Positions 25,955 through 39,228 of a stretch of 64,000 bases of DNA are shown here, piece by piece. The notes under the pieces are model-generated. The model was not told the origin of the DNA. It ran no database searches and saw only the letters and a program-made list of their open reading frames with translations. The DNA comes from Paramecium tetraurelia (Eukaryota > Ciliophora > Oligohymenophorea > Peniculida > Parameciidae): contig NW_001799025.1 in assembly GCF_000165425.1 (NCBI RefSeq), positions 62,001 through 126,000 on the forward strand, given 5' to 3'. The first letter of the stretch is position 1. Each line of letters opens with the position of its first letter. Position numbers and translations under genes: made by a program.

Positions 25955-27713
25955 ATGAAATTAGCAAGTTCAAGTTTTCATAAGACTCAAGAAAACACTA
26001 CTTAAATATTCGAAATTGCTAAATGTTTGAAATTAACTGCCTGCATGATTGATTCCAATGTATTAGAATGAAATGGGCTATTCATAGATAATTTTAACAT
26101 CACCTTTACATTAAACCTTAAGCAATTCAACTATTACTTTGGATTAAGTATTACCTGCAAGATTAGAGAAGTAAATCACGCCATTTACTCTAGCTACATG
26201 ATGGTTGCCATTGAATAAGAGTAAAATCTCCCAAAATACATTTCAAATTTGTCACTCACTGAAATTTTCAATCAAATTCAGTATGATCAAATACTTCAAT
26301 ATGCAAAGCCTCTGGGTATTAATATCCAAATTGTTTAAGCTTAGTGATCGAGCAGAATGATCAAAAATAATATCAAATTATAAACTTACAATCTAATAGA
26401 CAAATAGGATTCCAATAGGTAATAACCTTATTATGACTAAAGAAAAAAACAGATGGATTGCTATCCAACTAGATTTTCAATAGTAAGATCAACAATACTA
26501 GATCAATCAGTCCATAACCTATTAGTGCAATATTCAATAAGACCTAAACCGACACATAATCTTAAATTCCTGTCGTGTAAGCAGAATCTTAATTTAAAAA
26601 TGATTAATTTATGAACTTTAACCCAAATTAATCTTATCTTAGTAGCAATAGTATATTGAATGATACACCTTTATAGTATGAGTTCAATAAATGGAGTGAC
26701 AAATCCAAAGAAAAAATATTGTTTCAGGACCATTTTAATGTAGTGGAAGATGCTACAAAGTAGGCGAAATCAAATAAAATAATAATTAACAAAAGCGAAG
26801 ATCCTTAATTTTTTTAATAATTGAAAAATGCTAGAGTTGCATCTCCGAAATTGAGATAAATTAAGGGATCAGGCTTATCACCAGAAACATATCATAAAAA
26901 TAAATCTAAATCTCCTGAGGTTCTATAAGTAAATTTGGCACATTATTGTAAAAAATGGGAAATCACTTAGAATACTAAATAATAATAATATTAAGTTCAA
27001 AAGAAACTACCTGAATAATTTAAACAATTATTAACTGACAGTACTAAAAGATAAAATATTAGTAAACCTTTTGATTAAAATAATACTAAATTTGCTCTTA
27101 TTTAATGTAAATCAACTGCTCAAATGAAAAATACTAAACTACCCAAATTACTAGAATATTTAGATTCTACGACTGAAAATCAAATGAATGCTATTAAAAG
27201 TGAAAAAACACTTACTCCTAGAATTGCTAACTAATAAGATTATATTAATTATAATATTTAGATGATGTTAAGTGAATAACAATCACTCCCAAAAAGTAGG
27301 AGCCAAAATAGAAAATAGGATGAAATATTGAATGAGAATATTCAACATCAGAATTTCAATTTTAGAGATTAGTTTTCGTTTAAACCGTAATTTGAATAGA
27401 AATATCAGGAATTCGAAGTTAAATAGGAAATACCTCAACAAATTTAAGTTTAATAAGTTGTCGAATCAAAGTCAATTAGAGCTATTTCTCCTTCCAATAG
27501 ATTAATTCCACAGTAATTTAAGCAATAATCGGCAATCATCCAATAACCTCAAGTACCATCTAATCAACAGAAGGAACCCATATAGATACAATTAGATATC
27601 AAATAGTTCATGAATACAAACAGACCGAAAGATCAATAGTAATATATCAGTTCGATATGTAGTTAGAGATAATAAATAGGTAATTTATAAATTAAGGTAG
27701 GAATGACTAATGA
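25955..27713 (+). CDS. Long Gln/Asn-rich protein, about 540 aa
   Basis: Five exons can be joined: introns 26060-26087 (28 nt), 26171-26193 (23), 26316-26344 (29) and 26419-26442 (24). The N-terminal ~120 residues are compact (FEIAKCLKLTACMIDSN, TLDQVLPARLENYMMVAIEQ, EIFNQIQYDQILQYAKPL). The remaining ~400 are disordered and rich in Q, N, S and K, with SP motifs (NTRSISPQPIS, KSKSPEVLQV). The frame is open without TGA from 26443 to beyond 27700. The 3' end is unclear: a 35-nt intron at 27662-27696 would give a TGA at 27711, and another TGA follows at 27758. No domain was recognised. Confidence 0.55.
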
Positions 27714-27907
27714 GAATGGTAAATCTTATTTTGTCAATGTTAATTTTAGAAACGAATGATTAATTAATTATAAATGAATTCACAATTAATTTTACTTCCT
27801 TTACTTAAGTATGAGATAGGAAAGAGTTAATTTTAAAATTATGTTGTTCTTTATATTTTACAATTTACATGTATAAAATTACATATTTATTAATTATATA
27901 TAATAAG

Positions 27908-30900
27908 ATGTTTCCAAAGTAAATTTAATATAGTCAATCTCAAAAGACGAGTGATTATAGCTTATCTAGTCAACAATTTAACTAGCGACCTTTTCGATAT
28001 GATAACCAATAATCAAGTAAAGCACCTTGGTAGAAACTTAAGTCAAATGAAACCGACAATGATCCAATAACAAGACGTGACAGAACAGTTAAATCAATAG
28101 TAAACAATGGCTGTTATATTAGACTGTCATATAAGAAATATTTAGTTGCAGCAATTAAAAAAAACTGATAAAATTAGTTAGTTCATTTCTATAGTAAGAA
28201 CAGCAATTAACTCAGATTGGTGAGCAATTTGACAAATAGCAAATAGTTTCACTCTTCTTAAAAATTCATCAGATGCAAAGTCCATAACTTGTGTAATTTT
28301 TACATTTACTTTATGATTCTCTGTTTTCTTTAGATTCATCAGTTAGTTCTAAGATTTACACATATCAAGATGTTCTTAAATATATGCTTCTATCAAATTA
28401 TGAATAAATATAAGGGCAAGCAGGGTAATTGACCAGAATACTTGAGATTTTATCAGAGATGCAGATTCTGAATCCTGATTTCATAGCATTTGAGGAAGAG
28501 TTTCAAATTGATATGGAAGAAGTATAACATCACATTATAAATTAGATTTCAAATTCATTTAACAAAGTCTAATTGCGAATCCTGTTTTTAGTAAGTTCAA
28601 TAGATATACTAAGAGCTTTGAAAGGTTCAGTAGCTTTGTTTGAATAATTAGAATCGTTTGTGTTTTCTTAACTCAAGAGTAGTTAGATGCCAAATATTAG
28701 TGATATGCAAACTCTTGTATATGCTTATATTCTCTTAAGTGAATAATTAGATATTGCTAATAGACTTGGCTATTCAAAATAAGCAGTAGAGATTATAGGT
28801 AAATCTTCAGATTATTCAATTTATGAATTAAAAAAGAGATTTATTAATAATGCAATGAGATTATCATAAAAATATTTAGGATCTTAAGTTAGCGATTAAC
28901 TAACAAGTATGAATAGATCATTCAGTCCTGGATTCAATAGATAACCAACGACTCGTTTCAATTAATCAGATAGTGCATCCTATTAATTTCTAGTTAATCA
29001 ATTGAAAGTGAATTACACTTTAAATAATGAAGAAAACTTTTAAATTGATTTTAAATGCAACAATTTATTGACAAGTCCCATGATCTATTAATTAATGGAT
29101 AAGTAATTTAAAAATAAATATTTTAGGTTAGTGCCATAATTAGTAAAAAAAGAAAAAGTGAATTCCATTTTTACTGAGTAAAGTCAAATGGAGAAAAAAA
29201 GTTAGCCACTTATTGTAAAAAAACAATTCTCAATTAAATAATTGAAATAAGAGAACATGATTTAATCTCAAACTCAAAATTAAGTATCCACTCCTTCACA
29301 AAAGAATTCATAGCAGGTAAAAATAATTAATAAAATCAGATGTCTTAAACCTAAGGATTTCAAACTTCCTAAATCAAATAACAAGCCAATATCAGTGTCA
29401 AACCAGGTTTAGATTCTAATGAATTTGAAATTCTATAAAATAAATTAGGTCGTCAATAACAAGAATTGGAAGAATTAAAATAATTGTATAATACTAATAT
29501 GGCTCAAAAAAAAAATGAACTCAATTAATCAAATTAGCAAAACTAATAAAACGATTAACTGAAGAAAAAGATTGAAGTTCTAGAGACTAATTTAGTATAA
29601 TTGAAAAATGAAAACACCACTTATAAAAAGGAGAAAGACTAAAAATAAAGTGAAGTCAATGAGTTAAGATCCTTTATATAAGATTTGCAAGATAAATAGC
29701 TAAAATTAGAAAAATCAGTTTAATCACAATAATAATAATATCAATAGTAATAATAATAATTTTAATTGTAATTGCAATAATAATAATAACAAGCATCACC
29801 ATAACTACCAAATCCAAATCCTTCATAACAATATTTAAAGAAATAACAAAGTAGCTAATCAACCAAAGCAAATACGTAATTATAGATGAATATTTAAATT
29901 CCAAATAATAATGATGACAAGAACAGACTATTTGTGAGAGCCTAAAGTTAAATGAGTCATTCTCCAGGGGAAGAATTTAAAAATGAAATGGATGATACAA
30001 GTCCTAGAATTATAAAATAGAATTAAGCCTATTTACTTTAATTATTAGATATGTTAGATTTGAATACATCTTTCACTAAAACTTATACCAAATTTCATTC
30101 AAATAATGAAAATAATTCTTGGGAAAGTGATGTATCAATTGTCCATAATTTTAAAATAGAAGGGTTAATAACAGATTCAAATGAAGGCAAAGCACTTATG
30201 CTCAAAGCTTATAATCAATAGAATCTATTATGCTCAGAATAGATATCGTTTGATCTCTTAAAAAATCTTCTTGGCTATGTTGACTTTTAAGATACTCTTC
30301 CAACAAATCTACCTAACATCAGTACAACTCACTAATTCTTTAAATTTTTAATGTTACCATATACTGCAATTGTACAGGATGAAAACACTTAGCAATATAA
30401 AATTTAATTATGGCCTAAACCTTATGGATTATTGAATGGATTAAATTTGAAGGTAGATTTCTTAGATCTTAATTGTCTAGTCTATGTTCATCATCTAGAA
30501 ACTGATCAATTTAGAATTATTATATTTGACCCTTCAAGTTATGATTGTTTCAAATTAGATTTAGAAATGGACTACTCTTCTATCGACGCTTTCTTTGTAG
30601 ATGCAAAATCAATTAAGGATGAATTCAACTATTATTGTAAGAGTAATTTGTTAAAATTGACTGAAAAAACACCTAAGTTTGGAGATGATGATGTTGCTGA
30701 AGCCTTAGTAGAAAGACATTTTTCAAAAGAAAAAGTAAAAGCAGTTTAGGCTGAAATTAAATAAAATTAATCTTATGGCCAAGAAAATCTAGTCTTAAAA
30801 TAGCCAGTTGACTTTCTGAAATTCATAAAATCAATTGTTTAAGTCTTTGAATAATAGCTCAAATAACAATAAATTACTTTTCCTAATAGTTTATTTGGTA

Positions 30901-31701
30901 TGAAATATTTCAGATGCAAGACTTGGAATGCTGGCACTAAAAGTTAAATACAAATTGTAAAAGAACAATTAGATCAATAATAAATTTCTATATATTTGGC
31001 TAATTGTTTTGAATCTTTTGGACCAAACAAATCAAAACTTAAGGCTAAAGGAAGCACCCATATTAACTTTTCGGCTATTCAAAGAGAATTTGCTGTCTCC
31101 TATGATAAATTATAAATAGAAGAAAGAGCAACTATTTTATAAACTATTTTATATTCATTCAACTTGAATATTTTTGAGAAGGTATGTGAATAGGATGAAT
31201 AACAGTTTGATAAAAACCCTATTGTCTAAAGTGTTTATGATTGCGGCTCTTACCGAAGGTATTAATATTTAAAATATCTATATTAGAGTCATCGCCTTTG
31301 ATAATGGCAAAATTGCTTAGGTGACTATCTAAGTAATTGGATCAAACAGAAGAATGTGCGGTATTAAATTTTCTGTTTTCAATGTTGATGAAACCATTGA
31401 GAATGGAGTATTTTTGCCAGTTTCATAAAGCGAATGGGATACTAGAGCGATGGAAAAATAAAAAATTAAAGCATCTGTTCAAAATGTCCCATTTGCAGAA
31501 TACTTATTGACTTAAATTCTTAAGTGTCCAACAACTTAAATTGTAAATATTATAATTGATTCTTAGATTTTGTTTAAAAAGATATTGAATGCTGATTTCA
31601 AATCAAATTAAATTAATAGTAATGAAATTAAGAAAAGAAAGACTTTCATTGAAAGAGTGGACAATCTATTAACCTGGCAAGAAGTAATTGCAAATTTATG
31701 A
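27908..31701 (+). CDS. Very large coiled-coil and polyglutamine protein, 1,239 aa
   Basis: Four exons with introns 28100-28122 (23 nt), 29317-29339 (23) and 31259-31286 (28) give an exact 1,240-codon frame. Residues 1-130 are disordered and basic. A helical domain follows to about 350 (LSEQLDIANRLGYSKQAVEI). A linker leads to a coiled coil at about 480-600 (NELNQSNQQNQQND, LKKKIEVLETNLVQLKNENT) and a Q-rich tract at about 29725-29800. The C-terminal half (from about 30000) is an ordered mixed domain with segments such as LNCLVYVHHLETDQFRIIIF, YFRCKTWNAGTKSQIQ and GKIAQVTIQVIGSNRRMCG. The Q-tract is made almost wholly of TAA/TAG codons. No family was recognised; a large scaffold, perhaps cortical or basal-body, is an inference from architecture only. 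Confidence 0.7.
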
Positions 31702-31810
31702 GTATTAGATTAATTAATATCAATTCTAAATCACTAATATTTTTAATTCTTAGTTCTGTAGAATGATCCAATTTTGCATTTAATAAACATAATTTATAAA
31801 AAATTATTAA

Positions 31811-33998
31811 TCACAATAAATCAATCTAATTTTACTATTTTTTAACAATTTTTGAAATCGTACTTCCTTTGTTGACAGACTAGAACTATGAAATAATGAC
31901 AGATTCATTATAGTTTTGTGATTTTAGAATCTATGAATTCTAAATGTCTAATTTTAATTGATAATTTTCCCTTTAATAAAATAAAAAAATACGATTCTAA
32001 TTATTGAATTCTAGAAAGTTTTGCTTATAAAGTTTAACTTGAAGTTTATTGATGGGATCTTCTTAAGGACTCTTCTTAGATATACTTTTTTTAGAGATCT
32101 TGTATTTATGAATGCAATTTATAATTTTCTTCATAAACACCAACTTCTTCCAAATTCAATTGTTTTTTCAACTTATTAAGTTAATCGTATTGGTAATCAT
32201 ATTTTTCTTATAATTCTGTTACTTTTAAAATTCTATTTTCTAAATCCTTAAGAAGTCGATTGTTTTATGTTGTTAAATTGAGCAATTCACTATTATTTTT
32301 CATAAGTTGTAATTAATAATTTTTAACATCTTCATTTAATTTAGATATTTCAGCTTCTTGGCTTTGAATTTGTTTTGTATATACTAAGGTTTAGCTTTCG
32401 TAGACTTTATTTAACTACTTTATCTTATTCTTCTCTTAAAATGCCTTTGTTTTAAGCTCATCTATTTCTTTAAGTAAATCTGTCATATTTTATGTTTCTA
32501 TTTTTTCAATAGAATGTTCACTTAATAATAGTTGAGCATTTTAAGTTTGTGCTCTTTATAAGTTTTCTAAATGTTTAGATAGTTATTAAATGTTTTCATC
32601 TTTTTATTAGAGTTGTTGTTTAAATACATCAATTTAAGTATATAATTCTTGAATTTCATTTTCTCTATTTATTTGAAGTTATTCAATTTATTATTGATAA
32701 CTCAAATTAGATTATTATAATCTATCTGATTCCAGCAATGAATTTTTAAAATTTGTTTAAACTTCTTAATAGTCAATAGATCTCATATCTAAATCAGTTA
32801 TCAATTATGAGTTTTACTCTTTCAATTATTAATTATCCTTTAACAACTGTAAGATTTATTCTTCTAATTTAATAATTTTAACCTTGTTATCATCCTTTTT
32901 TAATTGATCAATAATATAGTTCTTTTCTTCCAATTCCTTAGTTAATTTATTATTTTAGATTTCTAATTCTTTGATTGTCACTTCCTTATTTACTTTTGGT
33001 TATGTTTTAATCATTTTAGCTCTAACTCCGAATCTAAGAGTACTGACTGTCTCAGATTCATTAGTAATACAAGGACTGCAAGTGATAATCAGGGAAGTCA
33101 TGGAATTTTTACTTAATCCGTTCCATAACAGTTTTGTTAGATTAGATTCTCTAAAAGGTACATGTTATTATTTTTCTGATAATCCATTAATTACATTAGA
33201 CTAAAATTATAATTAATAAGATTTACTAAAGTTAGCAGACTCTTATTAATGAATGCTCCTTCTTGCAATGAGGTACCAGTCGTTCCTGCTTTGGATGCAT
33301 TTTCACTACCTGCAAGATCAGCCATAATCAATTACCCTGTGTAAGATGTCCCTTCAATTTCATTATTCATAATTACGGTCTAATAGAATTTTAATAGTTT
33401 TTACCATTTAAAATAACAGATGAGATCTGGAAGACATATCATTAAGATTAGTATATCCAACTTATCTGTTGACCAAACCTTTTTATAAGGCATTGTAAAT
33501 TTCATCTTTATCGCTGACCCATAATTATGTTACCTATTGAATATAGAATCCTTAGTTAGCCATCTCTCTTACTTTTAAATCTTATTTATTGATATCTAAA
33601 AGATCCTTAACCTTTTCTTTATATATCTCCACAATTGAGATTTTAATTCGAAATTCAGATTCTGTTGGAGAGCTCTCTATGGCATCAAACAAATCATTGA
33701 TGGTTCTTTTTATGATTCCTGGTTATTATTAATCACCAATCATTGTGTATGTTTTACCAGATGATGTTTGCCCATACATTAGCAAAGTGGCGTTGAATCC
33801 TTAGAGAATTTAATCTATAATAGGTTTTCCTATTTCATCATACACCTATTATTAGTTTGCGTTACTATCAAGGATTTTATCAAAAGTAAACTTTTACTCA
33901 CCTAATTACATTGTTTAATCCCTAATGTTGTAGTTAATTAGAGATGTTTCTTTCTGATTTAAAGGTCGGATTCTGCAGAACACTTTAATATTGCTCAT
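31811..33998 (-). CDS. Kinesin, N-terminal motor with long coiled coil (kinesin-1-like)
   Basis: Four exons encode 704 residues. Introns are 33380-33404 (25 nt), 33201-33226 (26) and 31971-31992 (22). The motor begins at once: MSNIKVFCRIRPLNQKE. The P-loop is YGQTSSGKTYTM, switch I NDMSSRSH, switch II ADLAGSE, followed by GAFINKSLLTL and HVPFRESNLTKLLWNGL. After the motor (FGVRAKMIKTQPKVNKE) a heptad-rich coiled coil runs from about residue 330 to near the C-terminus. The short neck linker and N-terminal motor suggest a plus-end transporter of the kinesin-1 type. The tail is shorter than animal KIF5 (about 960 residues) and no cargo-binding IAK motif was seen. Confidence 0.93.
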
Positions 33999-34233
33999 AG
34001 TTTAGATTAGTATTAAATCTGATTAAATATTATTACAATAATATTAAATAAAATTAAATCATTACCATCTAAAATATTCATGTAAATTATTCTTAGTATT
34101 TTCATCATCCTCTTAATTATAAGGGTAAGCGAGTTATATCGGATTATCTAGAGATTATTATTAATTTAAATAAGTTTTGGATTTTGAATTATTTACTTTC
34201 TAAAGTTTTGGAATGCCTTTTGCCTATTAGGTC

Positions 34234-34790
34234 TCAAATTTAGTGTATATTGTCTTTAAAGAAATCTAGTCGTAATTCTAAATTTTAAGCCTTAGTTGAA
34301 GTAGTTATTAAAGTATGAAATACTTTTTGTTTTAATTCAGGTCTAAGATTAAAAGATATAGAAGTTATAATACTGTGTTACTTCTTGCTATACAGCAGTA
34401 AATTTAAATTTAGAAGTATTTTTCATTTAATTTTGCCTGAATAATTCTAAATTTTCAAAGATTCTTGATGTTATAAACAATAATTCTTAATAATTATATT
34501 ACCATCAAACTCTTTTTCTTAATAACTATCTATAAATGATGGTTTAATAATTGGCGAAATAGGATTACTGCCTTAATTTAAAAGTTTGCTTAATATTTTC
34601 GTTTAATTTTCTTCCAATATTTCTACTTGGTTAGTGTATCTGGTTTTGAATTAAACCGACTTAATTCTTCTTATTACTTTTAATTCATTCTCTCTATATT
34701 GTTTATAAGTTAATGTTGATCTTATACTTAAGAATTAATTATTCTTTTCATGTTTCAATTGACTTTTACTTAAAAATAATTCAATGACAT
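34234..34790 (-). CDS. Hypothetical protein, 155 aa
   Basis: Four exons with introns 34744-34769 (26 nt), 34447-34478 (32) and 34343-34373 (31) give an exact frame of 155 residues. The product is basic and helical (YKQYRENELKVIRRIKSVQ, YTNQVEILEENQTKILSKLL), then a middle with NPISPIIKPSFIDSYQEKEF and a C-terminus TKAQNLELRLDFFKDNIHQI. No TM, signal or motif is evident. It is head-to-head with the Rab escort gene, with only 36 bp between the start codons, and lies upstream of the kinesin on the same strand. Confidence 0.6.
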
Positions 34791-34826
34791 TTTATTTTTA
34801 ATATTTAATTATTAATATTTCTTATA

Positions 34827-36675
34827 ATGTCTGACGATAAATTAGCTTTTCAATTAGATGTCCTTGAGTACGATTGGTTAATACTAGGCACTGGATATGA
34901 AGAAACCCTTTATAGTGCACATCTCAGCAAAGTATCAAAATAACAGGTAATTCTATAATATTCATTCAAAAGAATCTAGTCCTTGACTTTGGCAATACTT
35001 ATTCAAGCAACATTCGAACAATGAATTTCAAGGAATTCCACAAATTAGATTCAGAATTACCCACCGAAGAACAATTTCCATATCTTCATAAGAGACCAGT
35101 CTTTAGAATCCTTGAACTCGATTAAAAACAAGAATAAATCAATAATTACTTTGCTACAAAAATCAATTCAGGATAGGAGTTCAAACATTTTAACATCGAT
35201 ATGCAACCAAAATTGCTTTTTAGTAATAGTCCTGCTGTTTCAATAATGTAATAAGCAGATTTAGATTAATATATGGATTTTAAGGCTGTCGAATCCCAAT
35301 TTTTCTTTGATTAAACTACAAAGACATTTAAATTAACACCAACCTCTAAGAGTGATATTTTCAAATGCTAATTTCTAAGTCTAAGTGAAAAAAAATAATT
35401 TTTTTAAGTAATCTATTAATTAATGAATAGCTATTACATACACTTGTGAAAATATTTCATAAAGTAATTAATTATTAAGTTGATCAAAATTCAACACAAG
35501 AGTTTGACCAAAATACTACTCAATTAGATGAAGATACCTACTAAAAGTATTTAGAATTCAAAGATAAATAAGCAATACTATTTTTGAATGAAATTACATC
35601 TAAATCACTGAACAAAGACAAGGTCTATTCAATATTATTTTATTCAATTTGTTTCATTACATAGAGTTTTCATAATCAAAACAATCTCATAACAACCTAA
35701 GAATTTATTACTAAGTTCGGTAAATGCATTAAATCAATGGGTATTCATAGTAAATCTCCCTTCCTATACACAAATTATGGAACTGGAGATATTCCATAAG
35801 GATTTTGCAGAATATCAGCTGTTCATGGATCAGTGTTTATAACTTAAAGTTAAATAAGAATACATAAAATAGAGAAAGAAGATAATCAATATCTAATATC
35901 ATCTAATTTACATGAAAATAAGATTAAAATCAAATAAGGAATAATAATGAATAAATAGATCTATGATTCTTATGTTAATTTGAATTAACCAAACAATGAG
36001 TAGAATACTCAATAATAATAAAATTATGTTTTGATGAGATTGATATTGATTACAGCAAAAGATTAAAATGTTTTATGTGAAGAAGTGAGATCTTTAATAC
36101 TTGATTAATTAGATGAGTATCAAAGTACTCTACATTAATTGGATCCAAGTATATATGTAATCCCATGTAAACAATTCAGCAGCAATCCTATATATATATT
36201 TAGAACAGATAGTAACAGCAACAGTGCTTATAAAGACTATGAATTATTTTATGTTTGGACATTGCTCGACAAACATGAAGGAAAGGAATTGAAAGAGACA
36301 TTGAAGTAAATTGTTGTGGATATTGATTTAAAATATAACGAAAATGAGTCGAAAAGCATTAACTACATTTGTTATGAAAAAGTGTTATTGTAAGAGATGA
36401 CCAAAAAAGAATATAAGTTTCAGCCAGACCCACAGGAAAATATGTAATGAATGTAATTTATAATTAGTTTTGTGACCACTGAAGATAACGATGACTTAGA
36501 TTTGGATGCCTAAACGAAAGCCTTTATGGGAAATGTTAAGACAGTGAATAAGAATTTTGAAGAACAATACTATATGGTTGAAAAGGTAGCTAAATAATAA
36601 TAACAAATTGAGTAAGAAATAGATAATCAGCAGTACATATTGAACTAATTAATGAATATAAAACAAAAGGAGTGA
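34827..36675 (+). CDS. Rab escort protein / GDI superfamily (CHM-like)
   Basis: Four exons with introns 34947-34972 (26 nt), 35408-35430 (23) and 36444-36467 (24) encode 591 residues. REP presents newly made Rab GTPases to geranylgeranyl transferase. The N-terminus EYDWLILGTGYEETLYSAHL matches the GDI/REP nucleotide-binding-like motif, but the following glycine pair is replaced (FGNTYSSNIRTMN). The second sequence-conserved region is clear: SPFLYTNYGTGDIPQGFCRI then SAVHGSVFI, equivalent to the GDI pattern Y.lYG.GE.PQGF.RLSA..GG. The length and the insert-rich C-terminal half favour REP over GDI (about 450 residues). The acidic tail contains EDNDDLDLDAQTK. The C-terminus ends only 29 bp before the ATG of the next gene. 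Confidence 0.82.
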
Positions 36676-36704
36676 TTATTTTAATTATTATTATTTAATC
36701 TCCA

Positions 36705-38110
36705 ATGAAGACTTCATCATACTCCTTCATTGGAATTCGCAAACATTTTTGGAAGGAAGTTTTTTATAATATCTAACTATACTAAGATGCCATAGAGATG
36801 ACAGAAATTGTAATATTCAATTTTTATTCAGAAATCTAAATCGCCAAAATACATTCTGCCATTGAAGCTGTCAACTGTTATAGAGATTACAGGATAGGTA
36901 AGCAAAAATAATAGGAATTTCAGTGGATTCCAGTTTAAATACAAAGACACGACTAAACTAATGAATTGTAGATCATCAGATATAGCAATGTAAGTATGCT
37001 TATTATGATTAGTTTTATGGATATGGTAAGCAACTAAATAACTTTCCTAAATATCACTATGTTTTATTAGGCTATTGAAATCATAGGAAGAGGCAGTTCA
37101 TCAAGTGTTTCTGTTTTGATCGATACTTATTCATAAGAACAATTTGCTGTCAAAAGTATCGATAAAGAATACTTGTAGAAGAATGATAAGCTATAGGTAA
37201 TGTTTGATATAATGTAGATCTTATTTGAAAATGAGGTCAAGATCTTGTAAGAATTGACAAAGTACAACAATCAAAATTATTTTGTGCATTTATACAGAGT
37301 ATTTGAGAGCAAAACATCTTACTATCTAATCTAGAATCTCATGAAAGGTAAATCACTAACAGCCTACTACAATAAAATCAAAGTAAGCAATAATGTTAAA
37401 TTGTTTGAAATTAGAAATAATCAGATACCAAGTTATTCTCTTCCGACATTATTAAATTAATCATGAGGAGACTCCTTTCTGGTGTTTCACTTCTGCATTG
37501 TCATCGAGTATGAAATATTTCTATATCAGATAATCCACAGGGATCTCAAGCCTGATAATCTCTTACTTCTGGAACCAAATAATGTAGATACCCTAGCCAT
37601 AGCTGATTTTGGACTAGCAACCTATAGTAATGTAGAAAAGTAAAATTCTTAACTATCCAATAGATATTCTTATCCAATTTGTGGAACCAAAGGGTACATG
37701 GCACCAGAGATCACCCATTACAAAGATGGATAGATTAAATACGATGAACAAATTGATATCTACAGTATTGGTGTCATTTTTATTTGGCTGTATTTTTTTT
37801 ATAATCCTAGACTCACTGGAGATATCGATAGACATAATCCTAAATTATTAAAGTTAGATTCCATTACTTAAAATTTAATGAACAACCTTTTAAAATCAAA
37901 TCCAAAAGAAAGATTGTCAGCTCAAGCAGCACTTGATCATCCTTATTTCTAAACTGATGAAACTACTAAGAAGACTTTTCAATCCTAATATGGATTTGTA
38001 ACTCCAATTTTATATTCTAGGAAAATGTTGATTGCGATAGTATTATACAACATGAAGATTTGAAAAACTATTATTTGCCTATGATGAAGAAACCTCAAAG
38101 ATAAATATGA
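36705..38110 (+). CDS. Ser/Thr protein kinase with N-terminal extension
   Basis: The kinase domain is complete: glycine loop EIIGRGSSSVSVLI, Lys in FAVKSIDKEY, catalytic loop IIHRDLKPDNLLL, ADFGLATY, CGTKGYMAPEI, then DIYSIGVIF and a C-lobe ending DHPYFQ. Introns placed are 37197-37217 (21 nt), 37383-37414 (32), 37508-37529 (22) and 37998-38020 (23). The N-terminal ~90 residues (SFIGIRKHFWKEVFYNIQLY, TEIVIFNFYSEIQIAKIHS) look like a PH-type beta-rich domain ending in a helix, which is an inference. Exon joining between about 36990 and 37090, just before the glycine loop, is unresolved. The kinase group is uncertain; CAMK-like is the nearest impression. It follows the Rab escort gene by 29 bp. 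Confidence 0.8.
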
Positions 38111-38218
38111 AATACACTTTCTCTATCTAACTATGTTAATCTCTTCGAATTTATTAAAATTTATTAATCACTCATTCTTATATTGATAGATAGTATACAT
38201 AATAATTTATTTTAATGT

Positions 38219-39209
38219 TGAAAAAATATCTCTCCTACTATCCATCTAATGCATAACAATTGTAAAATCCCACATAAACTAAAATAAGTTTCATTATATT
38301 TCTACTATTGAAGTTGGGCTTTCAAGGATTTTTTGGTAGTTATGTAAGTGTTTGAAGTAATTGGTTATTTATTTAACCTCTCACTTTAATTGAATATATC
38401 AAAGACTCTGATCTTTTCATGAGATAAACACGATATATCCCCGTTTTATCGTCTCAATTGAAGGTTTTTTCCATTTTACGAAGTCGATCGAAATTTAAGG
38501 GTATCATCTCTTTACGTTGTTTGCAGATCCAAACCGTATTGATTGAAACCTCTAATAGACGGAAAATTATCTTATTCTAGTTTGACCTTATTAATTACTA
38601 AGTTTATTGTGTTCAGAAGGCTTACTTGATTTAGGTGGTTATGAGATAGTCTATTGAATAGCTAAAGGACTATTTTAAATTGATCTTAGATTTAGTTACA
38701 TTTCAGGAGTACCAGACCTAATTGTTGTCGAAGATATATCTAAATTTTAAGTGAATATCTATAAAAATAAGTTGAAAATCTCTCCAAATAATGTAGATAA
38801 TCAAGACCAGAATAATACATTTCATAGACAATCTGGTAAGCCATCATCAATTCATAGTAAATTAAATGAATCAAAAGATATTCTCCAATATATGATATCA
38901 AATTAAACAAATAAATAATAAACTAAATGGACAAACGAAGCACAAGGGACTTAAAAAAAAAAATATTTCTTTCATTCCCCATAACATAAGGAATCTGTAG
39001 AGTTTAGTTCTAAAAGTATAATAAATCACATAATAAACTATGAAAATTCCCAAAGCTAAAATATTCTAGATTTACTGTTACTTTCAACTTAAGAACTTAA
39101 CAACAAATTAAAAAAGAAATCAATTCTCAGAAATTAATCAGAAGAGAAAATACCTATAAAAATAAAAGTTAGAGCAGGTAGTGGATTCCCTAAAGACTTC
39201 TTTGAATGA
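38219..39209 (+). CDS. Hypothetical protein
   Basis: ATG 38219 opens with MLKKYLSYYPSNAQQLQN. A hydrophobic segment follows (SFIIFLLLKLGFQGFFGSY), then an interruption starting GTAAGTG that was not resolved. Downstream exons read YIKDSDLFMRQTRYIPVLSS and, across a 23-nt intron near 38600, EGLLDLG. After a further 24-nt intron near 38640 the frame gives LFQIDLRFSYISGVPDLIVV then EDISKFQVNIYKNKLKI. The C-terminus is basic and disordered and ends RAGSGFPKDFFE at TGA 39207-39209. A membrane or lipid-associated protein is possible, but no family was recognised. It is convergent with PDK1, the two stops lying about 20 bp apart. Confidence 0.5.
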
Positions 39210-39228
39210 ATAATTACTATGTAAATTA

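Noticed and set aside
38560-38640. TA-bounded 26-bp insertion (possible IES) in the gene at 38219
   Set aside because: A 23-nt GT...AAG intron at the same place joins the same frames, so an IES is not required.
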